DNA of 64,000 nt from positions 496,001 to 560,000 of the forward strand of contig NZ_WEGI01000003.1 of NCBI RefSeq assembly GCF_009604425.1. The letters are read 5' to 3'. This stretch comes from Nocardia aurantia (GTDB lineage: Bacteria > Actinomycetota > Actinomycetes > Mycobacteriales > Mycobacteriaceae). The position numbers were made by a program, and so were the translations under genes. The notes under the pieces were generated by a model. It saw only the letters and a program-made list of their open reading frames with translations, was not told the origin of the DNA and searched no databases. Positions 34,108-42,224 of the stretch are shown here, piece after piece (the stretch's first letter is position 1; each line of letters starts with the position of its first letter).

Positions 34108-35904
34108 TCACCAGGTGGTGAGCAGCGCCGCTCCGGCCTCGATCCCCCCGACATTGGTGACCGCGGCCACCCGCGCGTCGCGCACCTGCCGTTCCCCGGC
34201 CTCGCCGCGCAACTGACGCACCGCCTCGGCGGTGTGCCCGAATCCGGCGTGCAGCCGCCCGCCGGACAACTGCCCGCCCCAGGTGTTCAGCGGCAGTTCG
34301 CCGTCCAGCGCGATCCGCTTGCCGCCCTCGACGAACGAACCCGCCTCGCCGACCCCGCAGAATCCCATCGCCTCGAGCCACCAGACCGCCTCGATGGTGA
34401 AGCCGTCGTAGAGCTCGGCGACGTCGACATCGGCGGGCCGCAGATCGGTGCGGGCCCACAGCTCGGCCGCGGTGCCGTGCCCGACCCGGCCCATGTCCTC
34501 CCACTGCTCCCAGGACGGACGGCCGTCCACCACCCCGGCCATGGCCTCGATCCGGACCGGTGCGCGCAGATCCCGCGCGGTCTCCGCCGCGGACACCACG
34601 ATCGCGGTGGCCCCGTCGGCCGGGACGTCGCAGTCGAACAGGCAGATCGGTGAGGAGATCACGCGGGCGGCCAGATAGTCCTCGACGGTCAGCGGGGAGC
34701 GGTACACCGCGTCCGGATTGAGCGCGGCGTGCGCGCGCTGGGTCACCGGCAACCATGCCAATTGTTCCCGGGTGACGCCGTATTCGTGCATGTAGCGGGT
34801 CGCGTAGGGCGCGATCTGGCAGACCGGTGAGAGCATCCCGATCGGCAGCAGCCAGGCGTTCGGACCCTCCGCGACCGGTTTGGTGGAACCGTAGGCGGGC
34901 CGGCCGCCGGCGTTGCGCGCCGCGCTACCCTCCTTCACCGTGCGCCAGATGACCACGTGCCGGGCCGCTCCGGTGGCGACGGCCTGCGCGGGCCCGTAGA
35001 ACGGCAGCGACATCCCTTCCACGAGCCCCTGCCGCCAGGTGGTCCGCAGCCGCAGCGCGTCCTGGATCTCGTACAGGCTGCCGTTGGAGTAGCCGGGCAG
35101 ATTCGCCACGCCGCCACCGGGATACATGGCCAGGCCGTCGATGTCGTCCAGAGTGAGCCCCGCGTCCGCGACCGCCGCGATGATCGCGTCCAGCGTCAGC
35201 TGGAATCCGGACCGATCCACCTGCCGGCCGATCGCCGACTGCCCGACCCCGGAGATGACCACCTTGTGCTCGAACAACTCGGTGCCGAGGCCCGCGCCCG
35301 GGGTGCGTCGCAGCGTGTCCCCGGCCGGGCGGATCGGGGTCCGTCCGGCCGAGCCCGGCACTGTGGCGGCCGCTTCGGGCGTGCCGGTCGCGGCGACGGT
35401 GGTCGGCTCGGGCGGTGCCTGCCAGGTGCCGGTGGTACCGCTGTCGCCGCCGGGGCCGTCGTCGACCGGTGCGTTCGCCGGGGCGCCGCCGGTGTAGACG
35501 AAGCTGGGGATGTGGAATCCGCCCGGGCCGGGCTGGAAGCCGATCTCGACCGGCATGCCGATGGCCGCGTCCTCGGGTGCGCAGCCGCGCAACCGCCCCC
35601 CTACCCGGACGCCGGGATGATCCGGGAATTCCACCAGTACCATCGCATAAGGGACCGGCAGGTCCGGTAGCCAGCGTTGGTGGTCGACCGTGTAGCTGTA
35701 CACCTCGCCGGGGCCGGTGATCTCGGTGATCGCCAGGTCGCGGCCACGGCAGTGGTGGCAGATGCCGCGCGGCGGGAAGGTCTCCGCGCCGCAGCTCGCG
35801 CAGCGCTCGACCACCAGTCGTCCCTCGGCGGCCGCCGCCCAGAACGGCTCGGTCTCCTCGGTCACGGCCGGGGGTATCCCGGTCGTCGCGTCGATCGCAT
35901 CCAT
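34108..35904 (-). CDS. DUF35 OB-fold / thiolase-like fusion (Ltp2-type aldolase candidate)
   Basis: 598 residues. Residues 1-150 are a DUF35 unit: a rubredoxin-like zinc ribbon with Cys35-X2-Cys38 and Cys49-X2-Cys52, then an OB fold. Residues about 150-210 are a Pro/Thr/Ala/Gly-rich linker. Residues about 214-598 are a thiolase-superfamily domain (HKVVISGVGQSAIG ... LNTWGGQLSGGRLHAGFGH). The usual nucleophile Cys is absent at the expected place (GLVEGMSLPFYGPAQAV). In steroid side-chain degradation, separate DUF35 and Ltp2 proteins form a retro-aldolase; here both are one chain. Under operator copy h, divergent from the LLM oxidoreductase. A retro-aldol cleavage of a beta-hydroxyacyl-CoA is the best guess. 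Confidence 0.88.
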   Translation of the reverse strand: MDAIDATTGIPPAVTEETEPFWAAAAEGRLVVERCASCGAETFPPRGICHHCRGRDLAITEITGPGEVYSYTVDHQRWLPDLPVPYAMVLVEFPDHPGVRVGGRLRGCAPEDAAIGMPVEIGFQPGPGGFHIPSFVYTGGAPANAPVDDGPGGDSGTTGTWQAPPEPTTVAATGTPEAAATVPGSAGRTPIRPAGDTLRRTPGAGLGTELFEHKVVISGVGQSAIGRQVDRSGFQLTLDAIIAAVADAGLTLDDIDGLAMYPGGGVANLPGYSNGSLYEIQDALRLRTTWRQGLVEGMSLPFYGPAQAVATGAARHVVIWRTVKEGSAARNAGGRPAYGSTKPVAEGPNAWLLPIGMLSPVCQIAPYATRYMHEYGVTREQLAWLPVTQRAHAALNPDAVYRSPLTVEDYLAARVISSPICLFDCDVPADGATAIVVSAAETARDLRAPVRIEAMAGVVDGRPSWEQWEDMGRVGHGTAAELWARTDLRPADVDVAELYDGFTIEAVWWLEAMGFCGVGEAGSFVEGGKRIALDGELPLNTWGGQLSGGRLHAGFGHTAEAVRQLRGEAGERQVRDARVAAVTNVGGIEAGAALLTTW

Positions 35905-35923
35905 CGAATCCAGCCTCTTTCTA

Positions 35924-35942
35924 AGTGAGCATTTGCTATCTT
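35924..35942. promoter_or_regulatory. Shared operator copy h in divergent promoter
   Basis: AGTGAGCATTTGCTATCT at 35924-35941, inside the larger CTAAG...CTTAG pair. A -10-like TATCTT (35937-35942) reads rightward toward the LLM gene. One site could control both divergent transcripts. Confidence 0.55.
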
Positions 35943-35988
35943 AGGGCGCAGGGCGCCGATCGGAGCGTCATTTGCCGAAGGAGCCGAG

Positions 35989-36960
35989 TTGTCCACCGAC
36001 AGCATCCTTTTCGGGGCGGCAGCGATCCCCGAGCCCGACCGGGAGTGGCTGGCGGCCGCCGAACGCCTGCCGATCAGCTCGATCTGGCAGGGCGGGCACC
36101 TGCTGCCCCCGACCCACACCGGTGAGGCCGTCACCCGCCTCGCCCTCATGACCGCGTGGACCGAGCGGGTCCGGATCGGTACCGCGGTGCTGCTGCTGCC
36201 GCTGTATCAGCCGGTGATGGTGGCGAAACAGCTCGCCGACCTGGATTCCCGCTCCGGCGGCCGGGTTTCGGTCGGTATCGGGGTCGGCGGGGAGTTCCAG
36301 CACGAGTTCGAGGCCGTCGGGGTGCCGATGCGCGAACGCGGCGCGCGTACCGACGAGGCCATGGCCATCCTGCGCGCGCTGTGGCGCGGCGATCCGGTCG
36401 ACCACGAGGGCCGCTTCTTCCGGTTCGAGAATCTGCGACTGCGGCCGGTGCAGCCGCCGGGCGCGTCCGGTCCGGCGATGCGGCCGGGCGGCCCGCCGCT
36501 GATCGTCTCCGGCCGCAAGGAACCGGCCATGCGCCGGGCCGCGCGCCTCGGCGACGGGTGGCTGCCGTACCTGATCTCACCGTCGGCCTATGCCCGATCG
36601 GTACAGACCATCCACACCGAGGCCGCCGCCGCGGGCCGCGACCTGACCGGGTTCGAGTGGATGATGTACCTCTACTGCTCGGTCCGCGCGGACGGCGATC
36701 GGGCGCGGGCTGATGTCGCCGGTTTCCTCGGCGGCGCCTACGGCGACAAGCCCGCGTCGATGCTGGACAAGATCGCGCCCTCCGGCACGCCGGAACAGGT
36801 CGCCGCCCGGTTGCAGGAATACGTGGACGCCGGGGTCCGGCACTTCGTGATCTCCCCGGCGGCGCACGAGGACACCCTCGGGATCGTCCGGCTCGCCGCC
36901 GAGGAGGTCCTGCCCCGGCTGAAGCTGCCGGCCACCCCGCTCGCCGGGACGATCCGGTGA
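35989..36960 (+). CDS. LLM-class F420-type oxidoreductase
   Basis: 323 residues of the luciferase-like monooxygenase fold. TAWTERVRIGTAVLLLPLYQPVMVAKQ, then SGGRVSVGIGVGG, and PPLIVSGRKEPAMRRAARLGDGWLP are the standard blocks of actinobacterial F420-dependent members. TTG 35989 is the start, with AAGGAG eight bases upstream. Its stop overlaps the GTG of the CoA-transferase (GTGA). It could reduce or oxidise a CoA-bound or ring intermediate. Cofactor choice (F420 or FMN) is inferred from the family. Confidence 0.87.
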   Translation: MSTDSILFGAAAIPEPDREWLAAAERLPISSIWQGGHLLPPTHTGEAVTRLALMTAWTERVRIGTAVLLLPLYQPVMVAKQLADLDSRSGGRVSVGIGVGGEFQHEFEAVGVPMRERGARTDEAMAILRALWRGDPVDHEGRFFRFENLRLRPVQPPGASGPAMRPGGPPLIVSGRKEPAMRRAARLGDGWLPYLISPSAYARSVQTIHTEAAAAGRDLTGFEWMMYLYCSVRADGDRARADVAGFLGGAYGDKPASMLDKIAPSGTPEQVAARLQEYVDAGVRHFVISPAAHEDTLGIVRLAAEEVLPRLKLPATPLAGTIR

Positions 36961-39461
36961 GCAGCGCGTCCGCCCCGCTGTGCGCGGGTCTGTCGGTGGT
37001 GGAACTCGCGGTCGGCACGAGCGAACTCGGATTCGGGGCCGCCGCCGGCGTGCCGGGCATGATTCTCGCCGGACTGGGTGCCGAGGTGGTCCGGGTGGTC
37101 GGCGAGCCGGTCCCGATCGACGCGGAGGTCCCGTGGGGCCGGGTCTGGCACCGGCACAAGCGAATCGTGCGCGCCGAGCGCGACGAGACGGCGGCGCTGC
37201 TGCGGGCCGCCGACGTCGCGCTGGTGTACGGGTCCGAGGAGATCGTCGAGGGCCGCGGGCTGGGGTACCGGGATCTGGCGCCGCACAACGCCGGACTGAT
37301 CTACGCGCGGTGCCGGCCCAGCCGCACCTCCGGCGGCGCGGTCGCCGACTACGGGCTGGCCGTCGAGGCGCGCGCCGGGTTCTGCACCCAGCTGTCCGGG
37401 CATCGGCCGGGGCCGATCTTCGTCGACGCGCGGGCCGCCGCCGGGGGTACCGCCTCGCTGCTGCTGACCTCGGTGTTCGCGCTGCTGGGCCGCCGCGCCC
37501 GCACCGGCGCGGGCGGCTGGGCCGAAACCTCGCTCTACGACGGACTTCTGGCGACGCTGGGCTGCATGATCGGCCGCTCCGAGCGGGCCGCCGCCGACGT
37601 CGAGTACTACTGGGAACACGGCTCGACCTTCCCGAACTTCCTGTACCGCTGCGCCGACGGCGAACTGCTGCAGGTGTGGTTCGGCGGAAAAGGCATGTAC
37701 GAGGCCGTGATCCGGGTGCTCGGCGACGAACCCAGCGCCGAGGGTTACTACACCGACCAGATGACCGGCAAGCTGGGCGACCGCGCCCGCCGCTGGACCG
37801 AATTCTTCGCCACCCGCCCGCGCGCCGACTGGGTCGAGCGATTACGAGCCGCGGGCGTGGCCTGCGAACCGGTCCTGGGCCCCGGGGAGGTCCTCGCCGA
37901 TCCGCACCTGGCCGAAATCGGCCTGTCCGCAACGGAATCCATCGACGGCCGGGAGATCGTGACGATCGGCAACCCGATCCGGATCCGAGCCCGCGCCGCG
38001 AGTCCGGATGCCGGGCTTGCCGCATCGACGGCTGAATCCGCGGGGCGCGCAGTAGAGTCCGCGGGGCGTGCGGCCGAGTCCACTGAGCCTGGGACCGAGT
38101 CCGCTGAGCGTGCGGCCGAGTTCGCTGAGCCTGGGACCGAGTCCGCTGAGCCTGCGGCCGAGTTCGCTGGGGGTGTGGCCGAGTCCGTCCCGAATCGAAG
38201 TGAATCCGCCGCGCTGCCTGCGGAATCCGCTGTGCGCGCGGCGGAACCCGCTGTCCCGGACGGCGATGTGCTCGCCGGGCTGAAGGTGGTGGACTTCTCG
38301 GCGTTCGTGGCGGGGCCGCTGGCGGCGGAGATCCTCGCGGATCTGGGCGCCGACGTGATCAAGGTCGAGCCGCCCGACGGTGAGGCGATGCGGGCGGCGG
38401 CCTATGCCGTGGCGGCGTGTCAGCGCGGGAAGCGCAGTCTCGCATTGGATCTCAACGCGCCCGGCGCGGGGCCGGTGGTGGAACGGTTGCTGGCCGGGGC
38501 GGATGTGGTGGTGCACAACTTCCGGGTCGGTGTCGCCGAACGGCTGGGGATCGGCGAGGACACCGTGGCGCGGCTGAATCCGCGGGCGGTCTACTGTCAC
38601 GCCAGCGCCTTCGGGGCGGTCGGGCCGCGGGCGAAGGCGCCGGGCAACGACGCGCTGATGCAGGCGGTCACGGGTTTCGAGCGGGCCATCGGCGGCGCGG
38701 GTAACGACCCGATCGCGGCGACCTGGATTCCGCTGGACATGGCCGGCGGCTGGCTGGCCGCCGCCGGGACGCTGGCGGGACTGTACGGCCGGGCGGCGCA
38801 CGGGCACGGCTACGGGGTGGTCACCAGCCTGCTGGCCGCGGGCATGCTGCCGCACAGCGGTGTCTATCTGTCCGACGGAGAACCGGTTCGCGGGCCGGCG
38901 CTCGATGCCGCGCAGACCGGTTACGGTCCCGGCTACCGGCTCTACGCGGGATCCGACGGCGAGTGGTTCGCGCTCGTGGTGCCGGATCACGACGGCTGGC
39001 GGCGGCTGACCGAACTGCCCGAGGCGGCCGGTCTCCCGGGCGAGTACGCGCCGCTGCGCGGTGGGGCCGCCGACGCGGCCGCGCGGGCCGCGGAGCCGAT
39101 CCTGGAGCGGGCGTTCGCCACCGCGCCGGCGGCCGTGTGGGCCGAGCGGTTGCGCGGCCTGGGTCTGCTCGCCGAGCCGGTGGAACCACTGGATCGGGAC
39201 GGGTTCCGGCGCGCGGTGCTCGACGATCCGGTGAACCGGCAGCAGGGCCGGGTGCTCGCGTACCGGACCGCCGATTGGGGTTTCTTCGAGCAGATCGGCC
39301 CGCTGCTGCGCTACGGCCCGGCCGCCGCGCACGGACCCCGGCCGATGCTGCCCGGGATCGGCGAGCACAGCACCGAGGTGCTGACCGAATTGGGTTTCTC
39401 CGCCGACGAGGTGGAGCAGCTGCTCGCGGCCAAGGTGGCGCGGCAGTCGGACGCCGTCTAG
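36957..39461 (+). CDS. Tandem (double-domain) type III CoA-transferase
   Basis: 834 residues made of two CaiB/BaiF domains. The first (1-350) keeps Asp157 in FVDARAAAGG; the second (about 440-834) starts LKVVDFSAFVAGPLAAEIL and keeps an Asp near 594 in WIPLDMAGGW. Between them lie eleven seven-residue repeats (about 359-435), rich in Ala, Glu and Ser. The two domains of this family normally intertwine as a dimer, so the fusion gives a built-in pair. Coupled to the LLM gene by a 4-bp overlap, under operator copy h. Transfers CoA to a carboxylic acid of the pathway. Confidence 0.9.
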   Translation: MSSASAPLCAGLSVVELAVGTSELGFGAAAGVPGMILAGLGAEVVRVVGEPVPIDAEVPWGRVWHRHKRIVRAERDETAALLRAADVALVYGSEEIVEGRGLGYRDLAPHNAGLIYARCRPSRTSGGAVADYGLAVEARAGFCTQLSGHRPGPIFVDARAAAGGTASLLLTSVFALLGRRARTGAGGWAETSLYDGLLATLGCMIGRSERAAADVEYYWEHGSTFPNFLYRCADGELLQVWFGGKGMYEAVIRVLGDEPSAEGYYTDQMTGKLGDRARRWTEFFATRPRADWVERLRAAGVACEPVLGPGEVLADPHLAEIGLSATESIDGREIVTIGNPIRIRARAASPDAGLAASTAESAGRAVESAGRAAESTEPGTESAERAAEFAEPGTESAEPAAEFAGGVAESVPNRSESAALPAESAVRAAEPAVPDGDVLAGLKVVDFSAFVAGPLAAEILADLGADVIKVEPPDGEAMRAAAYAVAACQRGKRSLALDLNAPGAGPVVERLLAGADVVVHNFRVGVAERLGIGEDTVARLNPRAVYCHASAFGAVGPRAKAPGNDALMQAVTGFERAIGGAGNDPIAATWIPLDMAGGWLAAAGTLAGLYGRAAHGHGYGVVTSLLAAGMLPHSGVYLSDGEPVRGPALDAAQTGYGPGYRLYAGSDGEWFALVVPDHDGWRRLTELPEAAGLPGEYAPLRGGAADAAARAAEPILERAFATAPAAVWAERLRGLGLLAEPVEPLDRDGFRRAVLDDPVNRQQGRVLAYRTADWGFFEQIGPLLRYGPAAAHGPRPMLPGIGEHSTEVLTELGFSADEVEQLLAAKVARQSDAV
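38031..38261. repeat. 21-bp tandem repeat (11 units) in CoA-transferase linker
   Basis: The units encode AESAGRA, VESAGRA, AESTEPG, TESAERA, AEFAEPG, TESAEPA, AEFAGGV, AESVPNR, SESAALP, AESAVRA and AEPAVPD. A 42-bp double unit is nearly identical in tandem. Period and frame are kept throughout. Confidence 0.85.
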
Positions 39462-39668
39462 AGCGGCGAGGGGGCGACGGACGGATGGCGCGAATGTCAC
39501 GGCGTGGCGTGGATGTCACAGTACCGGCGCGAATTTCGACAAATCGTACACCTGATCGGCCCGCTCGGGCGAAGATCGAACCTGGCGACGATGCCGTGCC
39601 GGTTGGGCGGCGTCCGTCGATCGCTGCAACCACACTGGCGCAATCCTTCGCCGACGAGGAGGGTTCAG

Positions 39669-39878
39669 ATGCGACGACGCATCACGACATCCGTGGCATG
39701 GCGCTATTTCCTGCGCGGCCTGGTGCTGCTCGGCGCGGGTAGTTCCGGTGCCATCCAGCTGTATGTCGACTACATCCACGTGGATCCGGACGCCGCCGCC
39801 GCTGCCGAGGGGCAACAGCCGGTGGCCGAGGAGTGGGACTGGTCGATCCCGCACGTCTGGTACGACCTGGCGCACTGA
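39669..39878 (+). CDS. Small single-pass membrane protein
   Basis: 69 residues. GAGGAGGG lies ahead of ATG 39669. A basic start (MRRRITTSVAWRYF) leads into one membrane segment (LRGLVLLGAGSSGAIQLYV), then an acidic tail ending EWDWSIPHVWYDLAH. The positive N-terminus suggests the tail is outside. No family recognised. Stands alone after the CoA-transferase gene; the following 196 bp show no gene. Confidence 0.65.
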   Translation: MRRRITTSVAWRYFLRGLVLLGAGSSGAIQLYVDYIHVDPDAAAAAEGQQPVAEEWDWSIPHVWYDLAH

Positions 39879-40074
39879 CCGCGCCCCGGCGCCGGCCCCC
39901 TCGGCCGGCAACGGCCGCGAGAGGTGTTGGGCAACCGGGGTTTCCGGCTGCGCCGAGCGCACCGGCGTCCGGAATCGGTTCTGCGGGCCCGATTTCCGCC
40001 ATGGATCGCGCGAGCGCCGTTCGGGTGTTAACGTGCGGGGCGAATGCCCGGTTCGCAGCGCCAGCGGAGATACG

Positions 40075-40905
40075 ATGCGAGCAGTTCCCACCCCCAGCGG
40101 ATCGGTCGGTTACACCGACCACGGTGCCGGTCCGGCGCTGGTCTTCGTACACGGTTTCCTGCTCGACAAGAGCATGTGGTTACCGCAGATCGTGCACTTC
40201 GTACCGCTGGGCTATCGGGTGCTGTGCGTGGATCTGCTCGGTTTCGGCGACAGTACGCCGGCGCCGGGCACCATCCCGCTGACCGCGCATTCGGCGGCCC
40301 TGGCCGCGGTGCTGGACGCCGCCGGCGCGGAGACCGCGACCGTAATCGGCTATTCGATCGGCGGTCAGGTGGCGCTGGATTTCGCCGCCGCGCAGCCGGA
40401 TCGGCTCACCGCGCTGGTGCTGTCGGGCACGTCCGCCGCGGCCGACGGCCCGGATGTACGCGCGGAGCGGCTCGCCCTGGCCGATCGGCTGGCGGCCGAG
40501 GGCGTCGACGACTACGCCGAGGAGTTCCTGCCGCATCTGCTCGGGGCGCGCACCCTGCGCGACCGTCCGTCGGTGGTGGAGCATGCGCTGACCATGATCG
40601 CGGCCGCCGATCCGGAGGGCGCCGCGGCCGCGCTGCGCGGCCGGGCCGAACGTCCCGACTACACCGAGGTGGCCCGGGCGCTGACGGTACCGAGCCTGGT
40701 GGTGGTCGGCGCCGAGGACTCCTTCGATCGCGGCGTCCTCGCGGCGGAACTGGCCGCGCTCATCCCCGGCAGCCGCCTGGCCGTGGTGGCCGATTCCGGG
40801 CACACGCCCAGCTTGGAGCGGCCGTTGTCGTTCAACGCGGAGCTCGAGGAGTTCCTCGAATCGGTCGCCGGCGCACCCCGGCCGGGCCCGCTGCGGACCC
40901 GCTGA
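40075..40905 (+). CDS. Alpha/beta hydrolase
   Basis: 276 residues. HGFLLDKSMW (oxyanion region), GYSIGGQ with nucleophile Ser near 95, an Asp in VVGAEDSFD, and DSGHTPSLERP with the catalytic His complete the triad. Ser flanked by Tyr and Ile suggests an esterase or C-C hydrolase; a haloperoxidase-like fold is also possible. ATG 40075 follows GCGGAGA. No signal peptide. Not under the shared operator. Confidence 0.9.
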   Translation: MRAVPTPSGSVGYTDHGAGPALVFVHGFLLDKSMWLPQIVHFVPLGYRVLCVDLLGFGDSTPAPGTIPLTAHSAALAAVLDAAGAETATVIGYSIGGQVALDFAAAQPDRLTALVLSGTSAAADGPDVRAERLALADRLAAEGVDDYAEEFLPHLLGARTLRDRPSVVEHALTMIAAADPEGAAAALRGRAERPDYTEVARALTVPSLVVVGAEDSFDRGVLAAELAALIPGSRLAVVADSGHTPSLERPLSFNAELEEFLESVAGAPRPGPLRTR

Positions 40906-41048
40906 CCCGTCGCCCGCGCGCAGAAATCACCGCTGGACTGCCCATTTGCCGCGCGGAATCGGCGCAAATGTGAAAATGTTGTTCCAGCACAACATGTTTG
41001 ACGGGCTGATACCGACCGGTCACGCTCGGAGAGGGGTGCGGTGGGGTC

Positions 41049-41723
41049 ATGGCAGGGCAGCGCAGGGGGGCGAGGTCCGGGGGATCACTGTCGGCGGTGG
41101 CGCGTGGGCGCCGCCGACGGCATCGGCGTTCGCGATCGGACGACACACCACCGGTGATCTGGCCGGGCATGATTCCCGCGCCGAAGCCGCGGCCGGACCG
41201 CCGGCGCCGGATGGTGGTGGGTTCGGCCGCGGTGGTCGGGACGGCGGCCGTGGTCGGCGGGGTGGTGTTCTCGCTGGAGGTCCGCATCCAGCAGGCCGCG
41301 CCGGCCACCATGGCCAGCACCGCCGACCTGGCGCTCGGCGGCGGGCCCGGCTGTGAGCCGACGCGCTCGCCGGAGTTGGTGCGCGGCAACGGCATCGGAT
41401 CCACCGGGTCCGGCCCCGACGCGATCCTGGCCTTCCAGCACGCCTACTACGTCGACCGCTCCGGCACCACGGCGCGGACGGTGACCGCGCCGGACGCCTG
41501 GGTGTCCGGCGCGCAGACCATCGACGCCGGGATCGCGACCGTGCCCGTCGGCACCCATCACTGTGTGCAGATCACCCCGCAGCCGGACGGCCGGTTCGAT
41601 GTGGTGGTCACCGAATCCCGGCCGGACCACACCACGCGCACCTACCGCCAGCTGGTCACCGTAGGCCCGCAGGACGGCGCCACGGTGATCACCCGGATCG
41701 ATCCGGGCCGGTCCACCCGCTGA
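41049..41723 (+). CDS. Single-pass membrane-anchored hypothetical protein
   Basis: 224 residues. A very basic N-terminus (residues 1-55, many Arg) precedes one membrane helix (VVGSAAVVGTAAVVGGVVFSL, about 57-77). The extracellular part (about 90-224) has two Cys (GPGCEPT, THHCVQI) and NTF2-like features (DAILAFQHAYYVDRSGTTAR). It resembles mycobacterial and nocardial membrane proteins with DUF8176-type domains; I am not sure of the family. Followed by a terminator hairpin. Confidence 0.75.
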   Translation: MAGQRRGARSGGSLSAVARGRRRRHRRSRSDDTPPVIWPGMIPAPKPRPDRRRRMVVGSAAVVGTAAVVGGVVFSLEVRIQQAAPATMASTADLALGGGPGCEPTRSPELVRGNGIGSTGSGPDAILAFQHAYYVDRSGTTARTVTAPDAWVSGAQTIDAGIATVPVGTHHCVQITPQPDGRFDVVVTESRPDHTTRTYRQLVTVGPQDGATVITRIDPGRSTR

Positions 41724-41734
41724 TCCAGCACGCG

Positions 41735-41755
41735 CCCAGGTGGGGCATACCTGGG
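41735..41755 (+). terminator. Hairpin terminator
   Basis: CCCAGGT-N7-ACCTGGG, a perfect 7-bp stem followed by AAAA, sits 11 bp after the stop at 41723. Confidence 0.55.
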
Positions 41756-41869
41756 AAAATCCTGTCAGTTCGCGGTTCTGGCTGGGAGGGGGCTGCCAAT
41801 CCACGTCGAACTGGCCTAGAGTTCGTGCTCGGCAATTGTGAATCACGTCGGCCGGCGTTAACTTTCGAT

Positions 41870-41985
41870 GGTTCGTGGATTCACCGGGCGGTGCGAACCG
41901 CCGACGACGGTAGGCGCTCGCGCCCGAGTCCGAGGAACGATCGAACGCCGAGCGCTCGGCAGGATCAAGGGGACCGATCCTGCCG
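41870..41985 (+). ncRNA. Candidate structured leader RNA upstream of ceramidase
   Basis: This stretch of the 501-bp gap carries several perfect stems: GGCGGT-GCGA-ACCGCC with a GNRA-type loop (41887-41902), GGCG-CTCG-CGCC (41913-41924), GCCGAG-CG-CTCGGC (41947-41960) and CGGCAGGATC-N9-GATCCTGCCG (41957-41985). The last two share four bases, so they exclude each other, as in an attenuator. GGTTCG (41870) can also pair with CGAACC (41894-41899), opposing the first hairpin. It matches no riboswitch class I can name. Strand is assigned by the downstream gene only. Confidence 0.35.
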
Positions 41986-42146
41986 GGCGCTTGTCGTTTG
42001 CGCTGTGGTAACCGATCATCGCGGCCGTCCGGGTATCGATACAAGGGTGAATCGGTGAACAAATGCCCCTTCCGTACTGCCGGGCGGTGTCGCCGCCGGC
42101 TGCCGCGGGCCGGGATCCGATGTGGGGTCCGCGCGATCGGCTGGCG

Positions 42147-42166
42147 TACTGGTCATACGACCAGTA
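42147..42166. promoter_or_regulatory. Perfect palindromic operator upstream of ceramidase
   Basis: TACTGGTC-ATAC-GACCAGTA, a perfect 8-bp inverted repeat, lies 58 bp before the ceramidase start. The TGGTC/GACCA halves recall GntR/FadR- or TetR-type operators. No regulator gene is adjacent. Confidence 0.6.
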
Positions 42167-42224
42167 ATGTGCGGGCAATGATTCGGCCGGAACAGGTTCC
42201 AGTGCCGCGGAGAAGGGGCTGCCC

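Noticed and set aside
41820..42010. c-di-AMP (ydaO) riboswitch
   Set aside because: Fragments such as GGTGAATCC (reverse strand) and GTAGGCG occur, but order and strand do not fit the consensus; kept only as an unnamed structured RNA.
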